Translations under genes and position numbers: made by a program
In this document: in pieces, positions 21,866 to 32,652 of the stretch
Position numbering within the stretch: position 1 is the stretch's first letter
Layout of the letters: each line of letters opens with the position of its first letter
The notes under the pieces: generated by a model
The model's database searches: none
What the model saw: the letters and a program-made list of their open reading frames with translations, nothing else
Told to the model about the DNA's origin: nothing
DNA from: an uncultured Cellvibrio sp.
GTDB taxonomy: Bacteria; Pseudomonadota; Gammaproteobacteria; Pseudomonadales; Cellvibrionaceae
Assembly (NCBI GenBank): GCA_946480695.1
Contig: CAMLKG010000017.1
Span: forward strand, 1 to 64,000
Length of the DNA: 64,000 bases
Reading direction: 5' to 3'

Positions 21866-22873
21866 ATGAGCAAACAACGAGTTTTAACCGGTATCACCAC
21901 CACTGGCACCCCGCACCTCGGCAACTACGTGGGGGCCATTCGCCCCGCAATCCAGGCCAGCCAAAAAGCAGAAGTGCAATCATTTTATTTTCTGGCGGAT
22001 TTCCACGCGCTGATTAAATGCCAGGAACCGGATTTGGTTCACCAATCCACACGCGAAATTGCCGCCACCTGGCTAGCCCTGGGTTTGGATACCGGCAATG
22101 CAATCTTCTATCGCCAATCCGACGTTCCCGAAATCCCCGAGCTTTGCTGGATACTCACTTGCAATGCCGCCAAAGGATTAATGAATCGCGCCCATGCTTA
22201 CAAAGCGTCTGTGGATGCAAATACAGAGGCGGGTGAAGACCCGGATTACGCCATCACCATGGGCCTGTATTCTTATCCGATCCTGATGGCGGCGGATATC
22301 CTGATGTTCAATGCGCACAAGGTGCCGGTAGGGCGGGATCAAATCCAGCATATCGAAATGGCGCGCGATATTGCCGCGCGTTTCAACCACCATTACGGTG
22401 AACACTTTGTATTGCCGGAAGCGGTGGTGGATGACAATGTCGCCGTATTGCAAGGCCTTGATGGCCGCAAGATGAGCAAAAGTTATGGCAATACCATTCC
22501 GTTGTTTTTGCCGGAAAAACAATTGAAAAAATCCATCAATAAAATACTCACCAATTTATTGGAACCGGGCGAACCAAAAGATCCTGACACCTCACCGGTA
22601 TTCCAGATATGGCAGGCCTTTGCGACTGCGGAACAAAGTGCTTATATGCGCGAACAATTTGCCGCGGGAATTGCATGGGGCGAGGCTAAAAAACAATTAT
22701 TTGAGTTAATCAATGGCCAGCTAGCGGAAGCGCGCGAAAAATACGAGGCCTTGCTTGCCAACCCGGCACACATTGAAGAGGTTTTGCAAGACGGCGCTGG
22801 AAAAGCGCGAGCCTATAGTAAGCCGCTGTTGGAAAAGGTTCGTGAAGCTGTCGGTATAAAAAAAATCAAATAA
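21866..22873 (+). CDS. trpS: Tryptophan--tRNA ligase
   Basis: TrpS charges tRNA-Trp. The ATG at 21866 gives 335 residues starting [20 protein letters not shown]; the open frame extends eight codons upstream without a better start. The class I signatures are present: the HIGH-like [11 protein letters not shown] and the KMSKS motif in [27 protein letters not shown] is the family-typical ATP/tryptophan region. Compared with short TrpS forms it looks normal for gammaproteobacteria. It is transcribed alone and ends at a shared bidirectional terminator with the convergent bioA gene. Confidence 0.96.
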   Translation: MSKQRVLTGITTTGTPHLGNYVGAIRPAIQASQKAEVQSFYFLADFHALIKCQEPDLVHQSTREIAATWLALGLDTGNAIFYRQSDVPEIPELCWILTCNAAKGLMNRAHAYKASVDANTEAGEDPDYAITMGLYSYPILMAADILMFNAHKVPVGRDQIQHIEMARDIAARFNHHYGEHFVLPEAVVDDNVAVLQGLDGRKMSKSYGNTIPLFLPEKQLKKSINKILTNLLEPGEPKDPDTSPVFQIWQAFATAEQSAYMREQFAAGIAWGEAKKQLFELINGQLAEAREKYEALLANPAHIEEVLQDGAGKARAYSKPLLEKVREAVGIKKIK

Positions 22874-22878
22874 GCTAA

Positions 22879-22910
22879 AAATAAACCCCGCGCTGGCGGG
22901 GTTTATTTTT
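22879..22910. terminator. Bidirectional terminator between trpS and bioA
   Basis: AAATAAACCCCGC pairs with GCGGGGTTTATTT across a 4-base loop, with T-rich sequence on both strands after the stem. It serves the convergent trpS and bioA genes. Confidence 0.9.
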
Positions 22911-22927
22911 AACGGCCATCATTGGCA

Positions 22928-24232
22928 TTATTTTGCGAGGGTAGCAATAACTTTTACTACCGCCGCGGTAAGCTGGCTTAATTGCTCGCTACTGATGATA
23001 TAAGGCGGCATCAGGTAAATAATTTTCCCAAACGGGCGAACCCATACACCTTGCTCGATAAAAAGTGGCATGAGCCTGGTGTTATCAACATAATCGTTCA
23101 ACTCAACGACACCAATTGCACCTAATACGCGAACATCCGCTACGTAAGAAAATTCTTTGCAGGGCGCGAGTTCCTCGCACAATTGCCGGTGAATACCTGC
23201 GACTTGTTCCTGCCAGTTTGAATCCATTAATAAATCGATACTGGCGTTGGCGACTGCGCAGGCGAGGGGGTTGGCCATGTAGGTGGGGCCGTGCATAAAG
23301 GCCGGGTTTTCGCCGCGGCTAATGCCATTGCTGACTTTGTCATTGCAAAGCGTTGCCGCCAGGGTGATATAGCCTCCGCTCATGGCTTTACCGAGGCACA
23401 TGATGTCGGGGCTGATGCCGGCGTGTTCGCTGGCAAACAATTTTCCGGTACGGCCAAAGCCGGTGGCAATTTCGTCCACAATCAACAAAATTTCATGCTT
23501 GTCACACAATTCGCGTACACGGCGTAAATATTCCGGTGAATAAAACCGCATACCGCCTGCGCCCTGCACAATGGGTTCGAGGATTACCGCGGCAATTTTC
23601 TGGCGATGCTGCTGGATGAGTTGTGCAAATTTGGCGATATGGATTTCCTGGAAGGGCTCATCAAATTTGCAGGCGGGTGCTTCGGCAAAAAAATGGTGCT
23701 GCAACGAATAGTGGAATAAGTGGTGCATTCCGGATTGCGGATCGCACACCGCCATCGCACCGAAGGTGTCACCGTGATAGCCGCGTTTCAACGTTAAAAA
23801 GGTAGTGCGCTGCGCTTGCCCCTGCGAATGCCAATATTGGATCGCCATTTTCAAGGCAATTTCCACGGCGACAGAACCGGAATCGGAAAAGAAAACCTTG
23901 TTTAATCCAGCGGGGGTAATGTGGGCGAGGGTGCTCGCAAGTTTTACCGCCGGTTCGTGGGTAATACCTGCAAACATGACATGGGCCATTTTGCCCAGTT
24001 GATTGATAGCAGCCTGGTTCAATGCGGGATGATTGTAGCCATGTATAGCACTCCACCAGGAGGACATGCCATCTATCAGCACGCGGCCATCCGCGAGGTG
24101 AAGTTCAACCCCCTGGGCATGGCTCACCGGCGTCATTAGGCCGGGTTGGTTAAAATCCGTGTAGGGGTGCCAGACGTGGGCACGGTCCATACGCAATAAA
24201 TCGTCAGTTGACATTTCCTGGTTGTAAATCAT
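22928..24232 (-). CDS. bioA: Adenosylmethionine-8-amino-7-oxononanoate aminotransferase
   Basis: BioA is a PLP enzyme that moves an amino group from S-adenosylmethionine to KAPA, giving DAPA in biotin synthesis. The 434-residue protein shows RAHVWHPYTDF, SWWSAIHGYNHP, the substrate region VFFSDSGSVAVEIALKMAIQYW, KRGYHGDTFGAM, DEIATGFGRTGKLFA and the PLP lysine in CLGKAMSGGY. A second ATG at 24214 is possible. It stands alone here, not next to bioB, bioF or bioD. The sequence has the WxxxxG and HG patterns that separate BioA from other class III aminotransferases. Confidence 0.96.
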   Translation of the reverse strand: MIYNQEMSTDDLLRMDRAHVWHPYTDFNQPGLMTPVSHAQGVELHLADGRVLIDGMSSWWSAIHGYNHPALNQAAINQLGKMAHVMFAGITHEPAVKLASTLAHITPAGLNKVFFSDSGSVAVEIALKMAIQYWHSQGQAQRTTFLTLKRGYHGDTFGAMAVCDPQSGMHHLFHYSLQHHFFAEAPACKFDEPFQEIHIAKFAQLIQQHRQKIAAVILEPIVQGAGGMRFYSPEYLRRVRELCDKHEILLIVDEIATGFGRTGKLFASEHAGISPDIMCLGKAMSGGYITLAATLCNDKVSNGISRGENPAFMHGPTYMANPLACAVANASIDLLMDSNWQEQVAGIHRQLCEELAPCKEFSYVADVRVLGAIGVVELNDYVDNTRLMPLFIEQGVWVRPFGKIIYLMPPYIISSEQLSQLTAAVVKVIATLAK

Positions 24233-24321
24233 GGGGATTCCGGCAGTTCATTACAGATTGCGCCAAGCTTAACGCGATTTATTTGAAAGACCAGATTTAA
24301 TCGCGTTAATTCGGGATGCCA

Positions 24322-25893
24322 TCAGTTAAATCTGACGATCAAATCCAATTGCTTGTGCGAGAGTTTATCCATTTCACTATTCAGTGCATCGGCAATACTG
24401 ACTTCCTGCTGGGTTTGGTTGGTAATACTCGCAATTGATAAGGTGTTGCGCTCTATTTCCAGCGCCATGGAAGATTGTTCTTCAGCGGCGGCGGCAATTT
24501 GGTGGGCCATTTGGTCAATGGCGTTGACGGAGTCGGAAATCGAGGCGAGGGCGGTATTCACGTTGCCCATTTCATTGACGCTGCGTTCGGCCAGTGCCAG
24601 GCAATTCCTCATATTGGCGCTGGCATCTTCGGTGGCTGTACCGAGGTTGCCAATGATCTGCTGGATATCGCCGGTCGATTCCTGTGTGCGTCGTGCCAGC
24701 GAGCGTACTTCGTCGGCGACCACGGCGAAGCCCCGGCCTTGTTCGCCGGCACGGGCGGCTTCGATGGCGGCATTGAGCGCAAGCAGGTTGGTCTGCTCGG
24801 CGATACCGCGAATCACATCGACCACGCTTGCGATCCTGTTACTGTCTTCACTGAGCTTATGAAGTACATTTCCCAGGTTGCTCACAGTCCTGGACAAATC
24901 ATCGATCGCATTGCGGGCACCCTCGATGACACGATTACCTTTTTTAACTTCGTCGATGGCGGTTCCGGTTGCTATGGACGTCTGGTTTGCCCCGTTGGCC
25001 ACCTCTTGCACCGCCAGCGCCATCTGCTGCATGGCGTTGGCTACCCCGGCGGTCTCCTGTTGTTGTGCATTCATTCCTTCATGGGTTTTACGGGCTTGCT
25101 GGTGGGCCGTTTCTGCCTTCTGTAACAATTCGCGTGATGATTCGCCGAAGCGACCCAAGGCTGTTCGCAGGCGCGCCTTAATGGCGTGTTGTGCCAATTC
25201 AATTTCGCCCATCGCATCGCAACGACCGGTATAAATATACGCCGCAAAAGGATCGTTAATAATCGAGCGCGCCTGGTGCAGTGCTTGTGCAGTACGCTTG
25301 TGCTGGACGACTTGTGCGACAGCCCCAATTACCAGCGCAATCATTAAGGAACCAACAATATTGGTGGAAGACCACAGCCCTGATATAGCCATCGCGGCGA
25401 GTATCAGGATCCAGCTTCCCAGCGCGATAACGCTGCTGCTGCCGTAACGTCCGGTAAATTTCTCGAGTGCCGAATAGGCGGGTTTGCCCTGGTTAAGGCG
25501 TTGGTAGACAGCATCCGCGCGGCGAATGATCGCCGGGTCGGCTTTCACACGGACAGATTCATAGCCGTAAATCCGGCCATTCTGGCGCAAGGGGGTGACG
25601 TAAGCATCCACCCAGTAATGATCACCGTTTTTGCAGCGGTTTTTCACTATACCCATCCAGGGCGCCCCGGCTTTCAATGCGCCCCACAACATCTTGAATG
25701 CGGCCGGCGGCATTTGCGGGTGCCGGAGGATATTATGTGGCTGCCCAAGGAGTTCACTTTCGTTGTACCCGGAAATCGTACAAAAGGTTGAGTTACAAAA
25801 CTCAATGTCCCCGCGCAGGTTAGCGGAAGAGACAATCTCGTCCTGGTTGTTGAGTTGAATCTCACGTCCGGTGACATGGCCATTGTTTCGCAT
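24322..25893 (-). CDS. Aer-like methyl-accepting chemotaxis protein with PAS domain
   Basis: A 523-residue energy/oxygen taxis-type receptor. The N-terminal PAS domain (about 15-120) has the Aer layout ([23 protein letters not shown], then [19 protein letters not shown]), which binds FAD in Aer. One hydrophobic hairpin (about 150-195) anchors it; no large periplasmic domain is present. The signalling tip has [29 protein letters not shown], the MCP hallmark. The ATG at 25893 has an AGGA site; an upstream TTG gives two more residues. It lies 96 bases downstream of the PilZ gene on the same strand and may be co-transcribed with it. FAD binding is inferred. Confidence 0.93.
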   Translation of the reverse strand: MRNNGHVTGREIQLNNQDEIVSSANLRGDIEFCNSTFCTISGYNESELLGQPHNILRHPQMPPAAFKMLWGALKAGAPWMGIVKNRCKNGDHYWVDAYVTPLRQNGRIYGYESVRVKADPAIIRRADAVYQRLNQGKPAYSALEKFTGRYGSSSVIALGSWILILAAMAISGLWSSTNIVGSLMIALVIGAVAQVVQHKRTAQALHQARSIINDPFAAYIYTGRCDAMGEIELAQHAIKARLRTALGRFGESSRELLQKAETAHQQARKTHEGMNAQQQETAGVANAMQQMALAVQEVANGANQTSIATGTAIDEVKKGNRVIEGARNAIDDLSRTVSNLGNVLHKLSEDSNRIASVVDVIRGIAEQTNLLALNAAIEAARAGEQGRGFAVVADEVRSLARRTQESTGDIQQIIGNLGTATEDASANMRNCLALAERSVNEMGNVNTALASISDSVNAIDQMAHQIAAAAEEQSSMALEIERNTLSIASITNQTQQEVSIADALNSEMDKLSHKQLDLIVRFN

Positions 25894-25989
25894 ATACAAA
25901 TCCTGTGTTCAATACAATCGAGGTCGGAATCAAAAGCCTAGCCCAACCTCAAGGAATCTCTAGTAATTGTTTGATTTCCCTAGGGTTTA

Positions 25990-26811
25990 TCAAGCGGCGG
26001 CGAATCGTTCAGCAGCGCGCTGAAGGTCGCTTGGGCGCGCAAGTTCCTCTGCCCCGGCAGCCGGAAAGCGGGATTCATACAGAAATCGGGCCAGCGCATT
26101 GCGCTTTCCCTCCTCAAGGTCAATGAATTCGAGGCAGATTTGGGTATGGCGATAGGGGCTGCGGCCTATACGGAAGGCACAGACGCGCGCGCGGCAACGA
26201 ATTTGCAACTCGTCGCTTAATGTGACTTCGCACAAGGGGAGGAGTGCCCCGTGGCGCAATTGGGCAAGGAGGTTACCTGCGACCATTAACCGTAAGCCCC
26301 CACTGGAAATGTCTTGCAGGGTTCCATAGCTGGGCTCTTGTCCCAGGGTACGGATTTTTACGCTCAGGAGCGATTGGTGCCCGACAGCGTAGCGCGGTGA
26401 GCTGCGCCTGGGGGTATACATGGCAAACTCGGGTAGCTCAATGGCGAAACCCGCTGCGCCATGGTCGGCTCCCAGGGCAATAACCGGCGCGCGGACCACA
26501 AGTTGCTCATTGTTACGATGATGGCGAAGCGTGATGTAGTCGCCTTCATCCAGCATAAATTGTTGTGGGAAAAGATCGTCCAGCCACAGCAGCCCGCGTC
26601 CAATATCCACAGCGAGGATCATGCTTTGATAACCCCGGCTGGCCGAACCTATTTTCACTTCAAGCAATTGCCGTGTTTTCTGTAACTCCCACAAAGGAAG
26701 GTATTGATCGGGGATGCGAATGTCGGCGGATAGGCCCGCTTGGCCGGCAATCCCCTGGGTATCACCGGTTTTGCGTGAACTTTTTTTAAAGAATTTATCG
26801 AACAGCGACAT
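25990..26811 (-). CDS. PilZ-domain protein (YcgR-like c-di-GMP receptor)
   Basis: A 273-residue cytoplasmic protein with an N-terminal YcgR-like beta domain (about 40-140) and a C-terminal PilZ domain (about 145-255). The c-di-GMP binding motifs are kept: RRSSPRYAVG (RxxxR) followed by LQDISSGGLRL (D/NxSxxG). In YcgR, this architecture brakes flagellar rotation when c-di-GMP is high. A strong GGAGG site precedes the start. The chemoreceptor gene follows on the same strand, which supports a motility role, but the flagellar genes are 11 kb away. Residues 1-25 are basic and probably disordered. Confidence 0.88.
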   Translation of the reverse strand: MSLFDKFFKKSSRKTGDTQGIAGQAGLSADIRIPDQYLPLWELQKTRQLLEVKIGSASRGYQSMILAVDIGRGLLWLDDLFPQQFMLDEGDYITLRHHRNNEQLVVRAPVIALGADHGAAGFAIELPEFAMYTPRRSSPRYAVGHQSLLSVKIRTLGQEPSYGTLQDISSGGLRLMVAGNLLAQLRHGALLPLCEVTLSDELQIRCRARVCAFRIGRSPYRHTQICLEFIDLEEGKRNALARFLYESRFPAAGAEELARPSDLQRAAERFAAA

Positions 26812-27152
26812 TGCAACCTCCGCGCGGCAATTATTCTCCCCTTGGCTGGCAAACCATGGGGCTCAAAGGGGTAAGAGCAAGTGCTGTGCCACGGAAGGCA
26901 TCCACCCCAAAATGAAACGTGTTAAGCCGCGCCGCCGAGGTTGGCCGATGATTTCGGCGCACCTTAAAGTGACATTGCGTTTATTTTGTTCAATTTGCGG
27001 CCAAGGGGTGGAAACCACAGGAATTGCGATGGAGGCTAGAGCGGCAAGCGATTGCCGCGCAGTGGTTTGATTTCCTCTTGCGGGTAAAATCCGTACAATG
27101 CGCGCCTCGCCGGTTGCCGCGCGGTTTTGTCTTTATTTATGAGCCTTACCCC
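26812..27152. other. Divergent intergenic region between PilZ gene and ttcA
   Basis: This 341-base gap should contain the promoters for the PilZ gene and ttcA. TACAAT at 27094-27099 is a possible ttcA -10 but lacks a well-placed -35. Open frames crossing the gap have no ribosome site or domain and were not accepted. Nothing else was seen. Confidence 0.4.
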
Positions 27153-28052
27153 ATGAAAGAATTGAACGAACGTAAAGATCGCCTTGAATTCAACAAATTG
27201 CAAAAACGCCTGCGCCGCCTGACCGGTTCTGCAATAGTCGATTACGGGATGATCGAGGACGGGGACAAGGTGATGGTGTGCCTTTCCGGGGGTAAGGACT
27301 CCTACACGATGCTGGATATTTTATTAAGCCTGCAAAAAACCGCGCCTATATCATTTGAATTGGTGGCGGTGAATATGGACCAAAAGCAACCCGGTTTTCC
27401 CGAGCACATATTGCCGCAGTACCTGACTGAACTGGGGGTACCTTTCCACATCATCGAGCGGGATACCTACAGCATCGTTAAAGAAGTGGTGCCTGAAGGA
27501 AAAACGACTTGCGGCCTTTGCTCGCGGTTGCGGCGCGGTACCCTGTATGGCTTCGCGGATGAAATCGGTGCAACCAAAATTGCCTTGGGCCATCACCGCG
27601 ATGACATTATTGAAACCCTGTTTTTAAATATGTTCTATGGCGGCAAACTCAAAGCCATGCCACCCAAACTCTTATCCGATGACAAACGCAATATCGTGAT
27701 TCGTCCCCTGGCCTATTGTGCGGAAGATGACATCGCCCAATTTGCCGAACTCAAAGGCTTCCCGATAATTCCGTGCAATCTCTGCGGGTCCCAGGAAAAT
27801 TTGCAGCGGCAAGTTGTTAAAGACATGTTGCAACAATGGGAGCGCCAATATCCGGGACGCACGGAAACTATCTTTTCCGCCATTCGCAACGTGCAACCCT
27901 CACAATTGGCAGACGTAAAATTATTTGATTTCCTGAATTTGGAATCGCTACAGGCCGGTGCAGTCGCAAGTGATGATTCATGCGGAATCGCATCGCCAGT
28001 AACGCGCCGCGACGAAGGGGTCCAATATATGGACATATTGGATATCCAATAA
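27153..28052 (+). CDS. ttcA: tRNA 2-thiocytidine(32) synthetase TtcA
   Basis: TtcA adds sulfur to cytidine 32 of certain tRNAs using ATP and an iron-sulfur cluster. The ATG at 27153 gives 299 residues starting [20 protein letters not shown], the usual N-terminus; the open frame upstream has no supported start. It shows the PP-loop motif [15 protein letters not shown] and the two cluster-binding CxxC pairs in [10 protein letters not shown] and [13 protein letters not shown], plus [20 protein letters not shown]. The gene is single, with no terminator clearly seen after it. Confidence 0.95.
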   Translation: MKELNERKDRLEFNKLQKRLRRLTGSAIVDYGMIEDGDKVMVCLSGGKDSYTMLDILLSLQKTAPISFELVAVNMDQKQPGFPEHILPQYLTELGVPFHIIERDTYSIVKEVVPEGKTTCGLCSRLRRGTLYGFADEIGATKIALGHHRDDIIETLFLNMFYGGKLKAMPPKLLSDDKRNIVIRPLAYCAEDDIAQFAELKGFPIIPCNLCGSQENLQRQVVKDMLQQWERQYPGRTETIFSAIRNVQPSQLADVKLFDFLNLESLQAGAVASDDSCGIASPVTRRDEGVQYMDILDIQ

Positions 28053-28077
28053 CCTTATAAACCCTGCTATCGGAATA

Positions 28078-28581
28078 TCAGGCTACCAGCTTTTTACAAT
28101 CCGATAATGATGCTCGATAGGTTGCCATGAAATTGTCGATATTGCGCGCGCAGCCCGTGCCGTTATCAAAATGCAGGGCCCAGAATTGCGCCAGGCCATT
28201 CACTTCAATTGTCCGGTTCAGGTCAAGGTTAGCCGCGCGGTAAATCATCCAGGCAATCACCGTTGCGTAATTCAGGTTACCGATTAATTCACCGTGTGGA
28301 TCTTTAAAAAATTGCTGCTGGCTCGCAAATCCACGCACGGCGGATGCGAGGTCGGGAAACTGGATTAAATACTTATCCCACACGTCCCGGTGTTTTTCCG
28401 GGGTGATGCGATAAACCCCCAATCCCCGTTTTGGCGGTGCGCAATAAAATTGTTGATCTTGCTGGCATTCCTGCATCGCTGTCCCCGCCAATAAATTTAC
28501 AGCGTTGCAAGAATAATCCCCTAATGTGATCAAACAAGGCTTAATAATCGATTCGCGTAAATCACTCACATAAACGTTCAT
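28078..28581 (-). CDS. Orphan phage-type hypothetical protein
   Basis: A 167-residue protein without signal peptide. The ordered pattern LAGTAMQEC, GLGVYRITPEKHRDVWDKYL, AVRGFASQQ, LIGNLNYATVIAWMIYR and a late NGLAQFWALHF...FMATYR resembles, from memory, a family of small phage-encoded proteins with a lysozyme-like pattern (a catalytic-type Glu in TAMQEC, then a GxYQI-like segment). No other phage genes are nearby, so it may be a leftover or a domesticated gene. A GAGG ribosome site precedes the ATG. Enzymatic function is not established. Confidence 0.6.
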   Translation of the reverse strand: MNVYVSDLRESIIKPCLITLGDYSCNAVNLLAGTAMQECQQDQQFYCAPPKRGLGVYRITPEKHRDVWDKYLIQFPDLASAVRGFASQQQFFKDPHGELIGNLNYATVIAWMIYRAANLDLNRTIEVNGLAQFWALHFDNGTGCARNIDNFMATYRASLSDCKKLVA

Positions 28582-28908
28582 AGCTACCTCGTTACTCCAT
28601 GTTTGTCATTTGTGCCCATACCTAGCCTGGCGAATAACCAACTAATTTAGTTATGGTGGTAGGCTGCATCAAAAACAACCCATCACCATATTGCGAGCAT
28701 AAGTTGCGCCAACTGTTTAAGCCGGTGAAATCCTTTGTGCGATCATCATGTTAGGCACGGAAATTCCATTGGTTTCTATCATTATTGTTCAAGCAATTTG
28801 CCATCGGGAAATAATTTCTTTCAAAAAGTGGCGGCGTAATAAATTAAGCATATAAAAACTCTGCCTATACTCACTGTCATAATTAAGTCGGATCAACCGG
28901 GATTGTTT
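28582..28908. other. Intergenic region upstream of ald
   Basis: A 327-base divergent gap. A weak promoter candidate for ald is TTAAGC (28844-28849), 16 bases, then TATACT (28866-28871). A short antisense frame (28789-29055) overlaps the ald start and is rejected as a shadow. No other structure was recognised. Confidence 0.4.
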
Positions 28909-30018
28909 ATGCGTATCGGAATACCCAAAGAAATAAAAACCGGTGAAAACCGTGTCGCACTTACGCCAGCGGGTGCTATCGAGTTGCGCGCGCGCGGTCA
29001 TGAAGTTTATGTAACACAGGGCGCAGGGGTTGCGTCGGGGTTTAGCGATGCACAATACCTGAATGCCGGGGCATTATTGTGCGAGTCTGTAGCTGACGTT
29101 TATGAAATGGCGGATTTTATTGTAAAAGTTAAGGAGCCCCAGGTTCAGGAATATGCATTACTTACAAATCGCCATTGCCTTTTTACTTATTTACATCTTG
29201 CCGCGAGCCGTTCGCTGACCGATGCGCTAATCGCATCGGGGGCAACCTGTATTGCCTACGAAACCTTAACCGACACCCAGGGCCGCCTGCCATTGTTAGC
29301 ACCCATGTCGGAAATTGCCGGTCGTATGGCGGTGCAGGCAGGCGCGCATCACCTGGAGGCAGCACAAGGTGGTAAAGGTATTTTGCTAGGGGGAATTCCC
29401 GGTGTCGCACCGGCGAAGGTAGTAATCCTGGGTGGCGGAGTAGTGGGTGCCAATGCGGCTGCCATGGCTGTGGGTATGGGAGCGCAGGTGAGGGTAATGG
29501 ACAAGTCAATCGCGCGGTTGCGCCACCTGGATGACTTATGGCGCGGACGTGTCATTTGTGAATATGCCGTACAGGAGCGCGTAGAGGAATTTACCCGCAC
29601 CGCAGACCTGGTTATCGGCAGTGTATTAAACACTGGTGCCAGCGCCCCCAAATTAATTAGCCGACAAGTAATCCGGCAAATGGAGCCGGGCAGTGTGGTG
29701 GTGGATGTCGCCATTGACCAGGGTGGATGCTTTGAAACCTCGCGACCCACAACCCACCAGGACCCCACCTACCTCGAAGAGAACGTTATCCATTATTGCG
29801 TCGCCAATATTCCCAGCGCTGTCGGGCGGACGGCGACCTTAGGCCTAACGAACGCCACGCTGACCTATATTTTGCGCCTGGCGGATGAAGGCTTGGGCAT
29901 TATGAAAAGTGACCCGGGGCTGCGTGCCGGCCTAAACATTTATCGCGGTTTAGTGACCCATGTTGGGGTGGCCGCATCGTTTGGCCTGCCGGCGGTTGAT
30001 CCTGTGCAACTTTTATAA
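28909..30018 (+). CDS. ald: Alanine dehydrogenase
   Basis: Ald converts L-alanine to pyruvate and ammonia with NAD. The ATG at 28909 gives 369 residues beginning [18 protein letters not shown], the standard N-terminus. Visible marks are the pyruvate/alanine site KVKEPQ, the TYLHLAAS segment, the dinucleotide fold [19 protein letters not shown], the late [18 protein letters not shown] motif, and [11 protein letters not shown]. Length fits the family (about 370). It stands alone. An Lrp-family gene about 11 kb upstream is a possible but unproved regulator. Confidence 0.97.
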   Translation: MRIGIPKEIKTGENRVALTPAGAIELRARGHEVYVTQGAGVASGFSDAQYLNAGALLCESVADVYEMADFIVKVKEPQVQEYALLTNRHCLFTYLHLAASRSLTDALIASGATCIAYETLTDTQGRLPLLAPMSEIAGRMAVQAGAHHLEAAQGGKGILLGGIPGVAPAKVVILGGGVVGANAAAMAVGMGAQVRVMDKSIARLRHLDDLWRGRVICEYAVQERVEEFTRTADLVIGSVLNTGASAPKLISRQVIRQMEPGSVVVDVAIDQGGCFETSRPTTHQDPTYLEENVIHYCVANIPSAVGRTATLGLTNATLTYILRLADEGLGIMKSDPGLRAGLNIYRGLVTHVGVAASFGLPAVDPVQLL

Positions 30019-30098
30019 GTTTCCCGCCAGGAAGCGGTTATAGATTTGGGCGCCACGATTAATATTGATCTATACTCCTGCCAACTCAGTCACGTTTT

Positions 30099-32597
30099 AT
30101 GCCAGGGGAGAATCTCCCCAAGACAATAACAATCCCTGTTCCCGGAAAACCTAGGTCGATGAGAGATAAAGCCCCGTCCTTCTTTAATGGCATCTCTTTC
30201 CAGCTTGCCAAAATCGGTATTATTTTGGCGTTTGTCCTCAGCTTTATATTGAGTTCTGTGCAGCTCTATCTCGATTTCCTTAACCAGGAAAAAGAACTTG
30301 AATCGCTTATTGATCGGGTGGTTAAAGTCGCAACACCGCCCGCTGTTCGTTCAGTGTCCACCCTGGATGACGAACTTTCCTATGAAGTCGTTAACGGTCT
30401 GCTGCGCTATGGATTTATCTATGAAGTGGTTATTTATGATGATACCGGCAACGTTCTCGCCCAAGGCAGTAGCAAGCGCCCCAAAGTAAAAACCCGTTGG
30501 CTCACCAGTAAAATTACTGACAACACGCGCGAATACACCGAGAATTTGTTGCTGCCCGGTTACAACGACGGCACTGCTGGCAGCATTCGCTTTTCAGTGG
30601 ATATGGACCTCGCACTCGAGGGGTTTTACAACCGCTCCAAGACCGCGCTGTTTACCGGTTTATTGCGCAATATGTTTTTGGTGTTGCTTTTGTTTGTGGT
30701 GTTCTATTACACACTCACCAAGCCGCTGGTGCGTTTATCGCGCGAAATCAACAACATTAATCCCGATCATCCTGGCGTTAATCGCCTGACCCCATTGCCG
30801 CCCCACCGCAAGGATGAATTGGCCCAATTGATCGCGAGTTCCAATCAATTGTTGGATATTGTTGAATTATCACTTGCCAAGCGGCGCGCGGTGGAATTGG
30901 CATTGCGCAAAAGTGAAGAACATTTGCGCCAGATTATCGATCACCTGCCGGTGATGATCGGCGCGCGTAATATCGCTGGTTATTATTTATTTGCCAATAA
31001 AGCCCTCGCCAATGAATTGGGCTACACACCCGAGCAAATGCGTAATTTGCATGTGCGCCAGCTATTAAAAAATTCGGTATTTGATATAGAGACCATGCTG
31101 CAAAATGATTACCGCGTAATTCGCGGTAATGAAGAGCTGGATGTAATTGAAGAATGTTTTGTCACTGCTACCGGCAAAAAATTGTTTTTGCAAACCCACA
31201 TAATGCCCCTGGCTTTTTACGACGAAAAAGTAGCCTTAATTGTTTCGGTGGATATCACCGAACGTAAAAATGCCCAAGCCAAAATGGAATATATGGCTCA
31301 CCATGATGCGCTGACCGGATTGCCAAATCGCGTGCAATTGGTGGAGCGATTGGAACATGAATTGCGCCGGGCCGAGCGTCATGGTTATTTCGGTGCGGTC
31401 CTGTTTATCGATCTTGATCAATTCAAAACTATCAATGATTCCCTGGGGCATCCGGTCGGTGATCGCGTATTGGAAGTCGTTGCGGCGCGCCTGCAACAAT
31501 CGGTACGGGAGGAGGACCTGGTGGCGCGTTTGAGCGGCGATGAATTCGTCGTTGTGCTCACTGTGCTGGATCAAAATATTGAAACCGCGGCGTTGCGTGC
31601 GGGTGAAATCAGCGAAAAAATTCGTTCAATTATTTCCCAGCCTTACATGTACGATAACATGGAACTGCGCGTGACTTGCAGCGTGGGGGTCGTGGTTTAT
31701 CCCGATAAAAACAATTCGGTGCACGAGCTCTTGCGTTATGCCGATACCGCCATGTATCAGGTAAAAGAGAAAGGGCGCGACTCAATAGAATTCTTTAACG
31801 AGGAAATGGCCGATAAAGTGAGCCGCCAACTGACAATGGAAGGCGACTTGCACCGTGCGCTGGAAGAAGGGCATTTCCAACTGTATTACCAACCCAAAAT
31901 TGAGATCAAAACGAATAGTGTGGTGGGGGCGGAAGCGTTATTGCGTTGGCATCATCCAACCAAAGGGATGGTATCGCCGGTAGAGTTTATTCCCATCCTG
32001 GAAACGTCGGGCATGATTATCGAAGTCGGCCAGTGGGTGTTGGAAGATGCCTGCAAAACATTGGTGAAATGGCACCAGGATGGATTATGGCAACCCGGTA
32101 TGCGCTTAAGCATTAATATAAGCCCGCGCCAGTTCCGGCGCGCCGCCTTTGTTGATGATGTCATTACGACACTGGAAAAATATCGGATTCCGGAAAATTC
32201 CCTGGATATGGAAATCACCGAAGGTATTGTAATCCAGCGTGTCGATGACGCCATTACCACTATGACGATGTTGAGTGAGCGCGGAATCAGTTTTTCATTG
32301 GATGACTTCGGTACCGGTTATTCATCTATCAGCTATTTAAAGCGGTTACCGGTTAGCACTTTAAAAATTGATAAGGGATTTGTGCGCGATCTTATCGAAG
32401 ATCGCAACGACCGTGTACTGGTTGAAACTATTATTACCATGGGGCGCTTACTGGATATGGAATTGGTCGCTGAGGGCGTTGAAAGTGCCGAGCAATTGGC
32501 AATATTGAAATCGTTTGAGTGTGATTATTACCAGGGATATTTATCCAGCCAACCTGTTTCTATTGAGAATTTTGAGGCTATCCTCATAAATCGATAA
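30099..32597 (+). CDS. Membrane PAS-GGDEF-EAL c-di-GMP signalling protein
   Basis: An 832-residue dual-domain protein. Two membrane helices (about 31-58 and 188-212) bracket a periplasmic sensor of about 130 residues. A PAS domain follows (about 270-395), then GGDEF (about 400-560) and EAL (about 582-832). The cyclase site reads RLSGDEFVV, an SGDEF form accepted in active enzymes. The EAL site looks intact: GAEALLRWHHP, NISPRQF, DDFGTGYSS, KIDKGFV, LVAEGVES. It could make or degrade c-di-GMP. A later ATG at 30159 (MRDKAPSF) is an alternative start, as the first has no clear ribosome site. A PilZ receptor gene lies 3 kb away. Confidence 0.94.
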   Translation: MPGENLPKTITIPVPGKPRSMRDKAPSFFNGISFQLAKIGIILAFVLSFILSSVQLYLDFLNQEKELESLIDRVVKVATPPAVRSVSTLDDELSYEVVNGLLRYGFIYEVVIYDDTGNVLAQGSSKRPKVKTRWLTSKITDNTREYTENLLLPGYNDGTAGSIRFSVDMDLALEGFYNRSKTALFTGLLRNMFLVLLLFVVFYYTLTKPLVRLSREINNINPDHPGVNRLTPLPPHRKDELAQLIASSNQLLDIVELSLAKRRAVELALRKSEEHLRQIIDHLPVMIGARNIAGYYLFANKALANELGYTPEQMRNLHVRQLLKNSVFDIETMLQNDYRVIRGNEELDVIEECFVTATGKKLFLQTHIMPLAFYDEKVALIVSVDITERKNAQAKMEYMAHHDALTGLPNRVQLVERLEHELRRAERHGYFGAVLFIDLDQFKTINDSLGHPVGDRVLEVVAARLQQSVREEDLVARLSGDEFVVVLTVLDQNIETAALRAGEISEKIRSIISQPYMYDNMELRVTCSVGVVVYPDKNNSVHELLRYADTAMYQVKEKGRDSIEFFNEEMADKVSRQLTMEGDLHRALEEGHFQLYYQPKIEIKTNSVVGAEALLRWHHPTKGMVSPVEFIPILETSGMIIEVGQWVLEDACKTLVKWHQDGLWQPGMRLSINISPRQFRRAAFVDDVITTLEKYRIPENSLDMEITEGIVIQRVDDAITTMTMLSERGISFSLDDFGTGYSSISYLKRLPVSTLKIDKGFVRDLIEDRNDRVLVETIITMGRLLDMELVAEGVESAEQLAILKSFECDYYQGYLSSQPVSIENFEAILINR

Positions 32598-32652
32598 ACA
32601 CCTGGCTTTGCAACAGGTTGCCCCGTGAAGTGCTTGGTTAACCGCTGAAACG

